A DNA stretch of 64,000 nt from Marinoscillum luteum (GCF_044005705.1 NZ_JBIPKE010000015.1:372001-436000); one strand, 5' to 3'; positions 1-9,056 are shown, counted from the first letter of the stretch. The notes: a model not told the origin generated them from the letters alone. Numbers and translations: made by a program.

Positions 1-105
1 ATTGAAACTGGAAAATTCATTCCCTCTACGATAACTGCAATCAGAATTGCCAGAGCCTTTGATCTGGAAATAGAGCAAATTTTTGAACTTGTATCAAATG
101 AATAA
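1..105 (+). CDS. XRE-family helix-turn-helix regulator, C-terminal 34 residues (5' end outside window)
   Basis: Frame 1 is open from base 1 to a TAA ending at 105. The 34 residues read IETGKFIPSTITAIRIARAF and continue with a DLEIEQIF stretch. This is the usual end of a small Cro/C1-type HTH: the wing after the recognition helix, then helix 4/5 with the conserved EQIF ending. Such short regulators often accompany mobile or membrane genes. The gene lies just upstream of attC-like element 1, so it may belong to a cassette that starts left of the window; that part is inference. The DNA-binding core is not visible. Confidence 0.6.
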   Translation: METGKFIPSTITAIRIARAFDLEIEQIFELVSNE

Positions 106-250
106 CAGCCCTACAACAAACACTATCATCCATAAACTTATTGAGTTGCAAGTTTTTTAGAGCTTGCGATTGTCTACGCACGAACTTCCAACCTCGAACG
201 CCAAGACCTATTCGACAAATTGACTTATCCGGTTTCGCAAAAATGACAGA

Positions 251-499
251 TACCTAACAAGCGTGGCTGCTCATAACACTCCACCCTCATTTGAATTGCC
301 TGCCTAGAATAAGCATGGTGAGTCACCTTCCCTACCGAGCCATATTGCAGTGCCGCTAAGAAATCCTTCGTGACATGTGCGGTTGTGTATCGGTACAGAA
401 CCTCATAGGCCCTCATACCCCATAATGGTTTGTTCAGCAGTGTAAAACCACTAGATTTGATACAAGCAGGCAACGGCTATTGGTGGTTGTGACGCCTTG
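251..499 (+). repeat. attC-like element 1 (left boundary of the M16 peptidase gene)
   Basis: The 412 bp between the XRE gene and the M16 gene hold no convincing gene. A left arm begins with CCTAAC (253-258) followed by AAGCGT and CATAAC..CCACC. The right arm carries GGTGGTTGTG and ACGCCTTG, ending at 499. The arms pair imperfectly (CAAGCGT with ACGCCTTG, CATAAC/CCACC with GGTGGTTGTG). The 3' part (from about 432) shares a core of roughly 60 bp with elements 2 and 6, including AAAACCACTAGATTTGATAC. No G^TTA junction follows, as expected at the end of a cassette run. Bases 106-250 show nothing recognisable. Confidence 0.5.
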
Positions 500-517
500 C
501 ATCAACGGACATCATAT

Positions 518-3379
518 ATGAGAACACTATTGTTTTTTCTCTTCATTTCTCTCTCTTTCCTGGTCAATGCTCAGTTCAACAACACTCTGAAAGTTGAGCA
601 ATTCACGCTCAAGAATGGGTTAAAAGTGTACTTAAATCAAGACACCACAGCATCCAATGTATTCGGTGGGGTTTTAGTCAGAGCTGGATCTATACATGAA
701 TCTCCGGATGCTACAGGTATGTCCCATTACTTAGAACACATGCTGTTCAAAGGAACCCAAAACCTTGGTACAACTGATTTCGAAAGTGAAAATGTCCACT
801 ATCAGAAAATCATCAACATGTACGAACAGCTGGAAACGGTGACTGGTGGTAAAAGAAAGAAAATACAAGATCAAATCAATGCCGAATCAATAGCAGCTGC
901 CAAATATGGGCTGCCAAATGAGTTCTCGGCCCTAATGAAAAGCTTAGGATCCACACAAGTCGGTGCCTTTGCTGATTATGACGTTACTTTTTACTACAGC
1001 TATTTCCCGGCACGCAACATGCAGCATTGGATCGACATCAATGCGGAACGGTTTATCAACCCGGTTTTCAGAACATTTCAGTCCGAACTGGAGGTTGTTT
1101 ATGAGGAAAAAAACAGATGGGACGATGACTATGAAAATGCACTCTACACTACCTCCCAGGAAATATTATACCCGAACTACACATACGGCCTTTGGCCAAC
1201 CATCGGAAAAACTGAACATCTAAAAAACCCTTCATTGACCAAAATGCATGAGTTTTTTAACCGGCATTATGTCGCTGACAATATGGCCCTGTTTCTGGTA
1301 GGAAATTTTGATACTGCTATAGCAAAGCAATCCATAGAATCATCTTTTTCCAAGCTTCCATCAGCAGATTACGAACCCATTGAATTCCCGGACTACCAAC
1401 CCATGAGTGGGGAAAGAAGGAAAGAAATTAGTGTCACCCCTTTTCCAATGATCAGTATATTGTTTCCCATCAAACGAATCCATCACAAAGATCGTCCAGC
1501 CCTGGATGTCGTGATTTATTTATTGAGTAACGAACAAAAAACAGGCATCTTAGATCAACTGGAAGTCGATAATAAGGTCCAGCAGCTAAACATAGAAATT
1601 GATGAGCATGCCTTATCGTCATCTCTCAATATCCATGCTGTCCCCAACCCTAAGTCATCTTTGGATGAAACTAAATCACTGATACTGGATGAGATTACAA
1701 AACTTAAAGACCTTGATTTCCTGAATGCGCGCTTAAATGGAGCAAAACAAAACCTGATCAAGGACTTTTGGCTGGAGCTGGAAGACCTTGAAGCGAGAGC
1801 GCTACTCATCGCAACCTGTGATTTTCTCAACCTCTCCTGGGAAGAGGCATTAAAGTACCCCAACGAAATAGAAAACATCACTGCGGACAATGTGTTGGCA
1901 ACCATCGATCAGTATTTCTCAAAGAATTACGGGTTTTTAATCTCAAAAAAGGGACAACCTAAAAAGGACAATCTGACCAAACCTTCACTAAAGCCTATCC
2001 CTACCCTACAGGCCAGCTCTTCAGATTATGGCAGAAACCTTTTGGACAAGCTTTCAAAAGAAATCAGTGAACCGCTTACCATTGATTTCAATTTAGCAGA
2101 TACCTTTTCCATTGGCTCCAATAAGGGGATTGCCATTAGAAACGCGATAAATGACTTGTTCTCTCTTGAGATACGGCTGCAAACAGGGTGGCAAACAAAT
2201 CCGGCACTCCAACAAACAACAGATCTGTTGTCCAGAATAGCCACCAAACAGCGCTCAAGAGAGGAACTGAAGTCTGCCTTTGAGTCCTTAGGTTGCAGTT
2301 TCATGGTTTCACTGGAGCGCGATGAGGTGATCATCACCCTCGATGGATTGGAAGCCAATCTTCAAGCCTGCTTAAAGCTGGTAAATGAACTGCTGGTTGA
2401 ACCAAAAGTCACACCCGGTTCGATTGAATCAGTTTATACGACAGAAAAAATCAAACGGGAAGAAGAAAAGTCTAGTCCCTTTGTGTTGGGCTATGCCCTC
2501 ATTCGATACGCTGTGTTTGATGATCAGACCAGGTTTCGGAGGAGAACGCCTATCGAGACCATTAGACTAACCGAACCAGAAGTCTATGAACAAAGGATCA
2601 GTGAGCTTTTGCAAAATACCATTCGAATCAACTATTTCGGATCCAAATCAAAAGATGAACTGAGGACGTTGCTTCAGAAAGAACTCCAAATAACACCTGG
2701 CCAAACACCCGCCACTTCCAATCAATCAAGCATACGAGAAATCTCTCAAAACAAGATTTTCCTGATCAATGACTCAAAAATCAGACAGAGTCAGGTATAC
2801 TTCTATTTGAAGGGAGACAGCATTGACCGCAACCAATATCCATACATTGAGGCATTCAACACCTACTTTGGTGAGTCGCTCACAGGAGTGGTTTATCAGG
2901 AAATAAGAGAGTACAGATCCCTGGCGTACAGCATTTTTGGCAGGTACATCAGGCCCAATGGTGCAGATGAGCAAGGGTATCTGGTTGCTGGTTTTGGGTG
3001 TCAATCCGATAAAACCGATGAAACAATTGAGGTGATGATTGACCTCCTGAAAGAGTTTCCACATCGAGACGGCAGGATCGAAACATTGAGATCAATAAAA
3101 ATGGAAGAAATAGTGACCAACTATCCTGCACCCAGACAACTGGGAGCTAAGATTTTAGCGTATCAAAATATGGGATATACCAATGACCCCAATGAACATG
3201 CCTTTCATGTTTACAAAGACCTTAAAATGACTGACCTGGCCAAATTCTACAATTCACAATTTAAGGATCAACCCTTTGTGATCACTATATATGGCAATAA
3301 GTCAGATCTGGATATTCAAAAGCTAGCCTCAATTGGCCAGCTAGTTGAATTAGAGCTATCGGATATCCTTACGGATTAA
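518..3379 (+). CDS. M16 family zinc peptidase (two-domain insulinase/pitrilysin type), secreted
   Basis: A 953-residue protein starting at ATG 518; an in-frame TTG at 497 lies before the signal peptide and is less likely. Residues 1-18 form a signal peptide ending VNA. The inverted zinc motif HYLEH sits at residues 70-74 with a distal EE at 196-197 in VVYEEKNR, the arrangement of active M16 enzymes. The length matches the fused active plus inactive halves of the insulinase family. It should degrade peptides in the periplasm. It sits between attC-like elements 1 and 2, but its 5' junction has no inverted copy after the stop codon. I therefore read it as a resident gene rather than a cassette. 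Confidence 0.88.
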   Translation: MRTLLFFLFISLSFLVNAQFNNTLKVEQFTLKNGLKVYLNQDTTASNVFGGVLVRAGSIHESPDATGMSHYLEHMLFKGTQNLGTTDFESENVHYQKIINMYEQLETVTGGKRKKIQDQINAESIAAAKYGLPNEFSALMKSLGSTQVGAFADYDVTFYYSYFPARNMQHWIDINAERFINPVFRTFQSELEVVYEEKNRWDDDYENALYTTSQEILYPNYTYGLWPTIGKTEHLKNPSLTKMHEFFNRHYVADNMALFLVGNFDTAIAKQSIESSFSKLPSADYEPIEFPDYQPMSGERRKEISVTPFPMISILFPIKRIHHKDRPALDVVIYLLSNEQKTGILDQLEVDNKVQQLNIEIDEHALSSSLNIHAVPNPKSSLDETKSLILDEITKLKDLDFLNARLNGAKQNLIKDFWLELEDLEARALLIATCDFLNLSWEEALKYPNEIENITADNVLATIDQYFSKNYGFLISKKGQPKKDNLTKPSLKPIPTLQASSSDYGRNLLDKLSKEISEPLTIDFNLADTFSIGSNKGIAIRNAINDLFSLEIRLQTGWQTNPALQQTTDLLSRIATKQRSREELKSAFESLGCSFMVSLERDEVIITLDGLEANLQACLKLVNELLVEPKVTPGSIESVYTTEKIKREEEKSSPFVLGYALIRYAVFDDQTRFRRRTPIETIRLTEPEVYEQRISELLQNTIRINYFGSKSKDELRTLLQKELQITPGQTPATSNQSSIREISQNKIFLINDSKIRQSQVYFYLKGDSIDRNQYPYIEAFNTYFGESLTGVVYQEIREYRSLAYSIFGRYIRPNGADEQGYLVAGFGCQSDKTDETIEVMIDLLKEFPHRDGRIETLRSIKMEEIVTNYPAPRQLGAKILAYQNMGYTNDPNEHAFHVYKDLKMTDLAKFYNSQFKDQPFVITIYGNKSDLDIQKLASIGQLVELELSDILTD

Positions 3380-3426
3380 AGTATGAAAAGTATAATCCAC
3401 ATATCCATGGGCTTGATCAGGATTTA

Positions 3427-3482
3427 AAAACCACTAGATTTGATACAAAGGGTAACAGGCATTGGTGGTTGTTAGCCGGTTG
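3427..3482 (+). repeat. attC-like element 2 (start of cassette run 1)
   Basis: This carries the core shared with elements 1 and 6: AAAACCACTAGATTTGATAC at 3427 and TTGGTGGTTG at 3462-3471. These can pair as the arms of a hairpin. It ends TTAGCCGGTTG with the presumed crossover G^TTA at 3482/3483. I could not find a good outer left arm after the M16 stop codon, so the element may be degenerate on that side. Confidence 0.5.
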
Positions 3483-3511
3483 TTAGGAGTAAATACAGTG
3501 CAGTACAACAA

Positions 3512-4552
3512 ATGGATATTATATTAGATACAAATATTTTTCGCGCTGATATTCCTCTTAAGAATAAGGATTTCGATGTTTTGCTAGATTATTTGGAACG
3601 AACAGGTTCCAATTTAGTCATGCCGCAAATTGTTCTGGATGAAACAAAAAGTCTTTACAAGAGAACATTAATTGAGAGACTAGAGGCATTCCAAAAAGCC
3701 GGAGACAAGCTGAACTTAGCACTTACAAGCTCTATTGAAAATATTGTTCCCGATCTTGATCTGGACCAGGAAGTCGATAAGTATATAGAATTCGTGAAGA
3801 AACGTTTGAAAATATCTGAACGAAAAATAATTCCGTATAACAACGACTTTCTACCAATTATTTCCAAAAGGGCTATAGATAGAACCAAGCCCTGTGGAGA
3901 TGATGGGCAGGGGTTTAGAGATGCTTTGATATGGTTGACTGCAATTGAGTACGCCAAGTCTTGTCATGAGAAACAAGTCATTTTTATTAGTCTCAACACC
4001 TCCGATTTTGCGAACAGTAGCAATGAATTGCATGAATCGCTTCGGGAAGAATGTGAAAAGGAAAATACTCGAATTAATTATTTCCGAACAATTAAGGATT
4101 TCATTGTACAGCATTCAACTAAAACTGAACATATAACGCTTGATTGGATTAGTGATCATATCGACCTTGATGAAGTTGCTGAACACCTTTGCGATATTGC
4201 AGGAAGCAACTCAAGATTGATTTCCTCTTTTGAACGTGATACTGGTAATGAAAGTACTGGTCATCTTAATGCTTTTAAGGCTCATCCTTATGACTTGAAT
4301 GATTTATTCATTTACGAAATGATCGACAATACTTTGATAGCCAATGTAACAGCTAAGATGGAGCTAGAAGTAGAAATTGAGTATTATGTCCCAGATTATA
4401 GATATGAAGAATATCCAAGTTATGACGGTTCAACAGCTTACAACTGTTTGGAAGTGGATGTATACTTGGCAATTACTATTGAAAATGAAGAGGTATCTGA
4501 ATGGGATATTTCTGAATGGGATTTCTACAGCAATTGGAATAGATACTCCTAA
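3512..4552 (+). CDS. Cassette gene 1: PIN-domain protein (DUF4935-like)
   Basis: 346 residues. The N-terminus has the PIN signature: ILDTN at residues 4-8, an acidic QIVLDETK at about 39-46, a GDDGQGFRDALIW block with the third acidic cluster, and SLNTSDF at the end of the fold. These fit a metal-dependent RNase of the DUF4935 group. The C-terminal 130 residues are not recognised. The ATG is only 29 nt after the G^TTA junction. The stop TAA lies inside TACTCCTAAC (4544-4553), the exact inverted copy of GTTAGGAGTA at 3482-3491, so the gene is a unit of a cassette array. It is AT-rich compared with the M16 gene. There is no antitoxin next to it. A defence or stress RNase role is inference. Confidence 0.7.
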   Translation: MDIILDTNIFRADIPLKNKDFDVLLDYLERTGSNLVMPQIVLDETKSLYKRTLIERLEAFQKAGDKLNLALTSSIENIVPDLDLDQEVDKYIEFVKKRLKISERKIIPYNNDFLPIISKRAIDRTKPCGDDGQGFRDALIWLTAIEYAKSCHEKQVIFISLNTSDFANSSNELHESLREECEKENTRINYFRTIKDFIVQHSTKTEHITLDWISDHIDLDEVAEHLCDIAGSNSRLISSFERDTGNESTGHLNAFKAHPYDLNDLFIYEMIDNTLIANVTAKMELEVEIEYYVPDYRYEEYPSYDGSTAYNCLEVDVYLAITIENEEVSEWDISEWDFYSNWNRYS

Positions 4553-4702
4553 CATATGCTATGAATGAATGGGGTCTCATCGGTCAGGGTATTTTGGTAG
4601 GGATTGGAAAGTCCGCCACAAGTTTTAAATTTGAAAGAAAGCGTGGCTATAAGCGAGACGAGAGGTTAGTGCTTTTTAATCCCCACTCATCATAGCTAGA
4701 CG
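4544..4702 (+). repeat. attC-like element 3, with R''/L''/L'/R' arms
   Basis: This is the clearest attC architecture in the window. R'' is TACTCCTAAC (4544-4553), then a 4-nt spacer, then an arm at 4558-4574 (GCTATGAATGAATGGGG). About 106 bp later the opposite arm CCCCACTCATCATAGC (4681-4696) appears, then TAGAC and the crossover G^TTA at 4702/4703. The two arms pair over some 14 positions, with two unpaired bases on one side only. Such asymmetric extrahelical bases are known to orient folded attC sites. Confidence 0.65.
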
Positions 4703-4751
4703 TTATATGCCATACTCACTACTTAACTCATGAACTTGAACTAAAAATTCA

Positions 4752-5786
4752 ATGGTTACAATCGGAGAAATCATTGAGAAATTGAAAGTTGAAATTTTCC
4801 CAAATCCGGTGGATAAACTGGAGAAAATTTGTCACGAGCGTGAACACGGAATTAAGACGTACCTTGACATTTGTGGGTCGATTTTTAACGATCATGTCCA
4901 GTTCAAACTGAACCATGAAGGATCGGTTTCCTATTGGAGAAATGCTCGAATAGAACAAAATGTTAAGAAGATTGGAGATTACGTCGAACTTCTGGTTCAA
5001 GAATTAGACAAGGACAGAATTATTGGTCACTGTAAACATCATGATCGCTTCCTATTCAGTCCTTTTGACCCAGATATTATCTTCATTATTTTCTACTCCT
5101 TTCATGGGAGTCTAGTTGCTGATTCATTATGGTCCGGTGACATTACAGTTGATGAAGCAATGAAAATGTCAGCTGGAAAACTTGATCTTGATACTTTAGG
5201 AAAACATCTTCCTAACAAAGTCAAACGGACAAATGATGAAGTAATCCCATACTTCAAAAATTCAATTTATGAACGCCATAATGCAGCTTTGAAAGAAGTC
5301 CTGATTTGTCATAAGAAGAAGCTCAATAAAGCTTGTAATCTTCTACTTATGACAACAATTGAAGGTATCGTAAGGGACTTGGCTTCATTTCTCAACAAAA
5401 AGCAAGAACTCCACCTGGATCTTAATGATCCCAAATTCAACTCGCTGGATAGCCTGTTAAGAAAGGGAGAATGGAAGGATGATTTTGAAATATCCAAAAC
5501 AGAACTGGAAATCATAACCCAAGAAAAAGAACCTCATTTATTGAATCACTCAATTCCTATGGATTTCCAAAAAATAGGAATGATTGGAAAGGATAAAATC
5601 AAGGTGAACTTAAAAACAAGATTAGATTTCCTGAGAAGAAGATTTAAAGAAGATCGTGATATGATCCTTCATGGACAAATGTCTGACTATTCTAGTAACT
5701 GGCATTTATTCATCAACTTCTCAGCACTCCTTGAAGTGTTTCGAGTGATTCAACACTATGATAAACTTTACGGAAACGGCAGGTAA
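4752..5786 (+). CDS. Cassette gene 2: hypothetical protein, possible C-terminal HEPN domain
   Basis: 344 residues, mostly helical and charged; no family recognised with certainty. Near the C-terminus RDMILHG (residues 302-308) gives an Rx4H motif followed by a helical stretch (LFINFSALLEVFRVI), the pattern of HEPN RNases. That assignment rests on a short motif and is tentative. The ATG lies 49 nt after the G^TTA junction (GTTATATGCC, 4702-4711). The stop TAA is inside GGCAGGTAAC (5778-5787), which matches the inverted junction sequence at 8 of 10 positions. No signal peptide or membrane segment is seen. Confidence 0.6.
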   Translation: MVTIGEIIEKLKVEIFPNPVDKLEKICHEREHGIKTYLDICGSIFNDHVQFKLNHEGSVSYWRNARIEQNVKKIGDYVELLVQELDKDRIIGHCKHHDRFLFSPFDPDIIFIIFYSFHGSLVADSLWSGDITVDEAMKMSAGKLDLDTLGKHLPNKVKRTNDEVIPYFKNSIYERHNAALKEVLICHKKKLNKACNLLLMTTIEGIVRDLASFLNKKQELHLDLNDPKFNSLDSLLRKGEWKDDFEISKTELEIITQEKEPHLLNHSIPMDFQKIGMIGKDKIKVNLKTRLDFLRRRFKEDRDMILHGQMSDYSSNWHLFINFSALLEVFRVIQHYDKLYGNGR

Positions 5787-6004
5787 CAGACGCTCATCCG
5801 CCATGTGTCAAAGTGCTTTCTGAAAGTGCATCGAGACTCGCCCACGATTCTGCCCATTCTGATACTTCATCGCTCGTAGCATCTTTTGCAGTTCTGGCCT
5901 TTGACTTGCGAAACGCAGTGCATCGTGGATACTGTTGTGAGGGTTGGGCAGATTCGCTACTTTAGTGCTATCCAGCAACTGTCCGACACACGCCGGATAG
6001 CTGG
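5778..6004 (+). repeat. attC-like element 4 (long type)
   Basis: This begins with GGCAGGTAAC over the stop codon of cassette gene 2 and ends GATAGCTGG with crossover G^TTA at 6004/6005. The outer arms pair imperfectly over about 22 nt: GCTCATCCGCCATGTGTC on the left with GACACACGCCGGATAGC on the right. Inside, TCTGCCCA and TGGGCAGA are a perfect 8-bp inverted pair. The internal sequence (AGTGCTTTCTG, GAAACGCAGTGC, TTTAGTGCTAT) recurs in elements 5 and 7. Together they form a diverged repeat family, as chromosomal attC sites do within one genome. Confidence 0.6.
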
Positions 6005-6035
6005 TTAGCGAAAACCCCTTAATCGAGAGGTTCAC

Positions 6036-6962
6036 ATGAAACCGCATAACCTATATAATCCACTTGAAGGCTTTGATTTTGAACTTCTGAACGATTCAGA
6101 ATTCAAGGAAGATTCGGTTCGTGAAGAGATTATTTTGCCAATCATCAGGGAACTGGGTTATTCAGCCCAGAAACCAAATCAAATAATTAGAAGTCGAAGT
6201 TTGCTGCATCCATATGTTGCAATCGGCTCGAAACGAAAGGAAATTTACATAATTCCAGATTACCTATTTGAAGTTGATGAACGATCAGCTTGGATACTCG
6301 ATGCAAAATCTCCGAACGAGGTAATTACTAAATCCAAGCACGTTGAACAAGCTTACTCCTATGCAATTCACCCAGAAGTAAGAGTAAAGTTTTTCGCTCT
6401 TTGTAACGGCAAAGAGTTTGTACTTTATAACATTGAAAAAGTAGAGCCAATGCTACAATTTAGAATAGAGGCTTTACCACTTTATTTAGGTGATCTTAAA
6501 CGAATTCTTTCGCCACCAACAGTCTTTGATCAAAGTCAACTAGTGGTTAAGAAAGATCTTGGATTACATCTGAAGAGATTAGGTTTTGATCAGTTTGAAA
6601 GTTTAGTATTTCCGAATGTACCGATAACGCAAATTGGTCAACTGGATCACGACCTTTTCACATTAGCTGGTTCGGTAAAGGACAATGGCGAATCTTATGT
6701 AGTTTCATTTGATTTTGGACAGGTTGCCTTTAAACAACTAATACCGTTTATTCCTGAAGAAGCCGTAAACAAACTTAGTGTTCGGAACAATCAATTTAGA
6801 CAAGCCATCAACTTTGCAAATCAAGCTTTTCTCGTTAACATAGAATGTGTCATCGGGAACAAACTTGAGGAAAATGAAATGGAAATATTCCTGCCAATGT
6901 GGGTGAATAACTTTTTATCTGACGCTCAACTCGAACAGAAAATCGAGAATGACTTTCGCTAG
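6036..6962 (+). CDS. Cassette gene 3: free-standing HSDR_N-type nuclease domain protein
   Basis: 308 residues. The N-terminal half matches the type I restriction R-subunit N-terminal nuclease fold (HSDR_N/HSDR_N_2): EDSVREEIILPIIRELGY, then a PD-(D/E)xK core with P74-D75 in IIPDYLF and D89-A-K91 in WILDAKSP, and downstream QAYSYAIHPEV. No helicase or ATPase follows, so this is not a full HsdR; the C-terminal half is not recognised. The ATG is 31 nt after GTTAGCGAAA (6004-6013). The stop TAG lies in TTTCGCTAGC (6954-6963), the inverted copy with one mismatch. No methylase or specificity gene is beside it. A restriction or anti-phage role is inferred from the fold. Confidence 0.72.
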   Translation: MKPHNLYNPLEGFDFELLNDSEFKEDSVREEIILPIIRELGYSAQKPNQIIRSRSLLHPYVAIGSKRKEIYIIPDYLFEVDERSAWILDAKSPNEVITKSKHVEQAYSYAIHPEVRVKFFALCNGKEFVLYNIEKVEPMLQFRIEALPLYLGDLKRILSPPTVFDQSQLVVKKDLGLHLKRLGFDQFESLVFPNVPITQIGQLDHDLFTLAGSVKDNGESYVVSFDFGQVAFKQLIPFIPEEAVNKLSVRNNQFRQAINFANQAFLVNIECVIGNKLEENEMEIFLPMWVNNFLSDAQLEQKIENDFR

Positions 6963-7232
6963 CACAAATCCGCCTCCCAATAGCTATCAGGAGTGCTTTC
7001 TGGCTGGTTTCCATGTAAGTCGACCATGAATCACTCCCCCCGGAGAGAGTTCTGGGCGGTTTGGAGACTTCAGCTTGCGGGAGTTTTCCCCCTTCTGAAC
7101 GCAGTGCTTTCTACAAACTTTGGAAGCACCCCCTTGCCGGGCGCCCCTTGCCGGGTGCGACAGATTTCCCTATTTTAGTGCTATAAGCCAGTGGCGAGAC
7201 TCAGCGCCATACACGGGCGCTAGAGCCAATTA
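6954..7232 (+). repeat. attC-like element 5 (long type, end of cassette run 1)
   Basis: This starts with TTTCGCTAGC over the stop codon of cassette gene 3. It shares with elements 4 and 7 the blocks AGTGCTTTCTGGCT, TCGACCATGAA, GAACGCAGTGCTTTC and TTTTAGTGCTAT. An almost perfect hairpin CTCCCAATAGCTATCAGGAG sits at 6974-6993. A GC-rich insertion with a repeated CCCCTTGCCGGG unit lies near 7130-7160. The 3' end (CCAATTAGCAACG) has ATTA instead of GTTA, and no cassette follows, so the exact right limit is uncertain. No gene is seen in the 282 bp. Confidence 0.5.
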
Positions 7233-7244
7233 GCAACGACTCAA

Positions 7245-9023
7245 TTGAAATTGAACGATCAAAAATCCATAGCAGTCCTCCCTTTTCGTGACCTAAGTGT
7301 AGATGGTAGCAATGAATTCATCTGCGATGGTATCTCGGAGGAGATCATCAATGCACTGGCCAAAATCGATGGCCTGAAAGTCATCTCTCGCACATCCAGC
7401 TTCTTTTTCAAAAACCACAAAGCTTCTCTTGACGAAATTGCCACGAAACTAGGTGTAGCAATCCTTTTAGAAGGTAGTGCACAGATTCATGATGGTAAAA
7501 TTCGAGTTCGTGCCAAGCTAATAGATGTAGAAGAGGATACACATTTCTGGTCAGAGACCTGGGACCGAAAGCTGGAAAACCTTTTTGAAACTCAAGATGA
7601 AATCAGCTTGCTTATTGCTGATAAAATTCGAGAGCAATATGGTCATTTGAACATCTCCAGCCAGCTGGTGAACAGCCCTACAAAGAGTGTTTCATCGTAC
7701 GAGCATCTATTAAAAGGGCGCCATCATTTCTACAAGTGGAACCCTGAGGATACTCACCTGGCCATTGAGCACTTTGAAAAATCCATAGCACTGGATGAAG
7801 AACTCGTAGAGGGTTATCTCGGGATAGCCGACAGCTATAGCTTTATGGCCGTTGCGGGTTTTGCCCCACGTGAAGAAGCATGGCAAAAAAGCATAGCAGC
7901 TATCACCTCAGCGAAAAATCTCGATCCTGACCATGCTGGACTCAATTACATGCTGGGCATGCAGTACCTCTTCACTGAGGCAGATTTTGCCAGAGCTATG
8001 CAATATGGCATGAGGTCTCTGGCGGCCAAGCCTACCTACTCAGAAGCCCATCAGTTTGTTTCCTTTCTTCATTCTATTAAGGGTGACTTTAAAAAGGCCT
8101 GGGAGCATATTCATTATGCCAAATCAATAGACCCACTGAATCCGGAGACCAAATTCTATGAAGCTAATTATTACTATCGGGTGGGCGAAAATGACAAAGC
8201 CAAAGAGATTCTAAACGAATTGCTGGAAGCCAATGACAAAAACCTTCCAGCCATTCTCGTCAATATCTATATCCTTATTCAGGAGCGTCAACTCGAATTA
8301 GCTTGCCAGACGATCGATAAAATCCCTGAGCAGGCCCTTACCCCAGATGAAAGACTAGGCCTCTTTGCCCTGATCGATGCAAAGGATGGAAAAAGCACTA
8401 CTCATTTGCAAAAGCTGGAAAAGCATGCTCAGGAGCCAGAAGCCCACCATGCTCACGCCTATCTGTTCCTTACCTATGCCAATCTGGGTAGATATGACGA
8501 TGCGTTTAGTGTTTTAGAGAAACTTTTTGAAAGCACCTCTTCTATCCTCCTACTTGCTTTTAGTGATCCGTTGGGAGTGCCGATTCATTCAGAGTCAAAA
8601 TATTTAGAATTTCACGCCAGGGTTTATCCTAAAATCGGAGAAAAAACAAAGGTCAAAAAAGCCAGACAGTCAGATCACACCATCACAAAAGAACAGGTAG
8701 AGAAAATACAAACCTATGTGGAATCTGAGCGACCGTACCTCAACCCTTCACTCACGCTGCGTACGCTAGCTGAGCAAGTAGAGATTCATCCTAATCAGCT
8801 TTCATGGTTATTGAATGAATCTATTGGCAAAAACTTTAACGAGTTTATTAATCATAAGCGTATTGAACACTTCAAACAACTCGTCCTTGATCCAGACAAT
8901 TCACATATTTCGCTGATCGGGCTGGCCTACGAGAGTGGCTTTAACTCTAAGACCGTTTTCAATACAGCATTCAAAAAAGAAGTAGGTATGACACCTAAAG
9001 AATTCCAGAAAAGTCAGGCATAA
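7245..9023 (+). CDS. TolB-N/TPR protein with C-terminal AraC-type DNA-binding domain
   Basis: 592 residues from a TTG at 7245 (reading MKLNDQKSIAVLPF). The protein opens directly with the conserved IAVLPF..DGISEEIINAL domain found at the start of TolB-N/adenylate-cyclase-associated regulators, so it does not look truncated despite the adjacent array. Residues about 140-430 form TPR-like helices. The last 110 residues are an AraC HTH (LTLRTLAEQVEIHPNQLSWL, then IGLAYESGFNSKTVFNTAFK). It is likely a cytoplasmic, one-component regulator using TPRs for ligand or protein input. It precedes an oxidoreductase on the same strand by 104 bp and may control it; that is inference. Confidence 0.8.
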   Translation: MKLNDQKSIAVLPFRDLSVDGSNEFICDGISEEIINALAKIDGLKVISRTSSFFFKNHKASLDEIATKLGVAILLEGSAQIHDGKIRVRAKLIDVEEDTHFWSETWDRKLENLFETQDEISLLIADKIREQYGHLNISSQLVNSPTKSVSSYEHLLKGRHHFYKWNPEDTHLAIEHFEKSIALDEELVEGYLGIADSYSFMAVAGFAPREEAWQKSIAAITSAKNLDPDHAGLNYMLGMQYLFTEADFARAMQYGMRSLAAKPTYSEAHQFVSFLHSIKGDFKKAWEHIHYAKSIDPLNPETKFYEANYYYRVGENDKAKEILNELLEANDKNLPAILVNIYILIQERQLELACQTIDKIPEQALTPDERLGLFALIDAKDGKSTTHLQKLEKHAQEPEAHHAHAYLFLTYANLGRYDDAFSVLEKLFESTSSILLLAFSDPLGVPIHSESKYLEFHARVYPKIGEKTKVKKARQSDHTITKEQVEKIQTYVESERPYLNPSLTLRTLAEQVEIHPNQLSWLLNESIGKNFNEFINHKRIEHFKQLVLDPDNSHISLIGLAYESGFNSKTVFNTAFKKEVGMTPKEFQKSQA

Positions 9024-9034
9024 TCAGGTTTTTA

Positions 9035-9056
9035 GTTCCGAATTATAATTCCGAAC
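9035..9056. promoter_or_regulatory. Candidate operator between the AraC-type gene and the oxidoreductase
   Basis: Two copies of TTCCGAA stand 13 bp apart, with the 12-bp palindrome GAATTATAATTC (9040-9051) overlapping them. A related ACCGAA follows near 9070. The site is in the 104 bp gap upstream of the 9128 gene. Binding by the AraC-type protein is only a guess from position. Confidence 0.3.

Noticed and set aside
225..473. Minus-strand 82-codon open frame before the M16 gene
   Set aside because: It runs through attC-like element 1, including the repeated core found elsewhere, and has no protein-like features.
1555..2358. Antisense open frames inside the M16 gene
   Set aside because: They are shadows of a long coding frame with clear family motifs on the + strand.
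518..3379. M16 peptidase gene as another cassette
   Set aside because: It lies between two attC-like elements, but its 5' junction (GACGCCTTG) has no inverted copy after the stop codon, and its size and composition fit a resident gene.
6036..6962. Complete type I restriction enzyme
   Set aside because: Only the N-terminal nuclease domain is present, with no helicase, methylase or specificity gene near it.
7245..9023. TPR/AraC gene truncated at its 5' end by the array
   Set aside because: The protein starts directly with the conserved IAVLPF domain that normally opens this family, so nothing seems to be missing.
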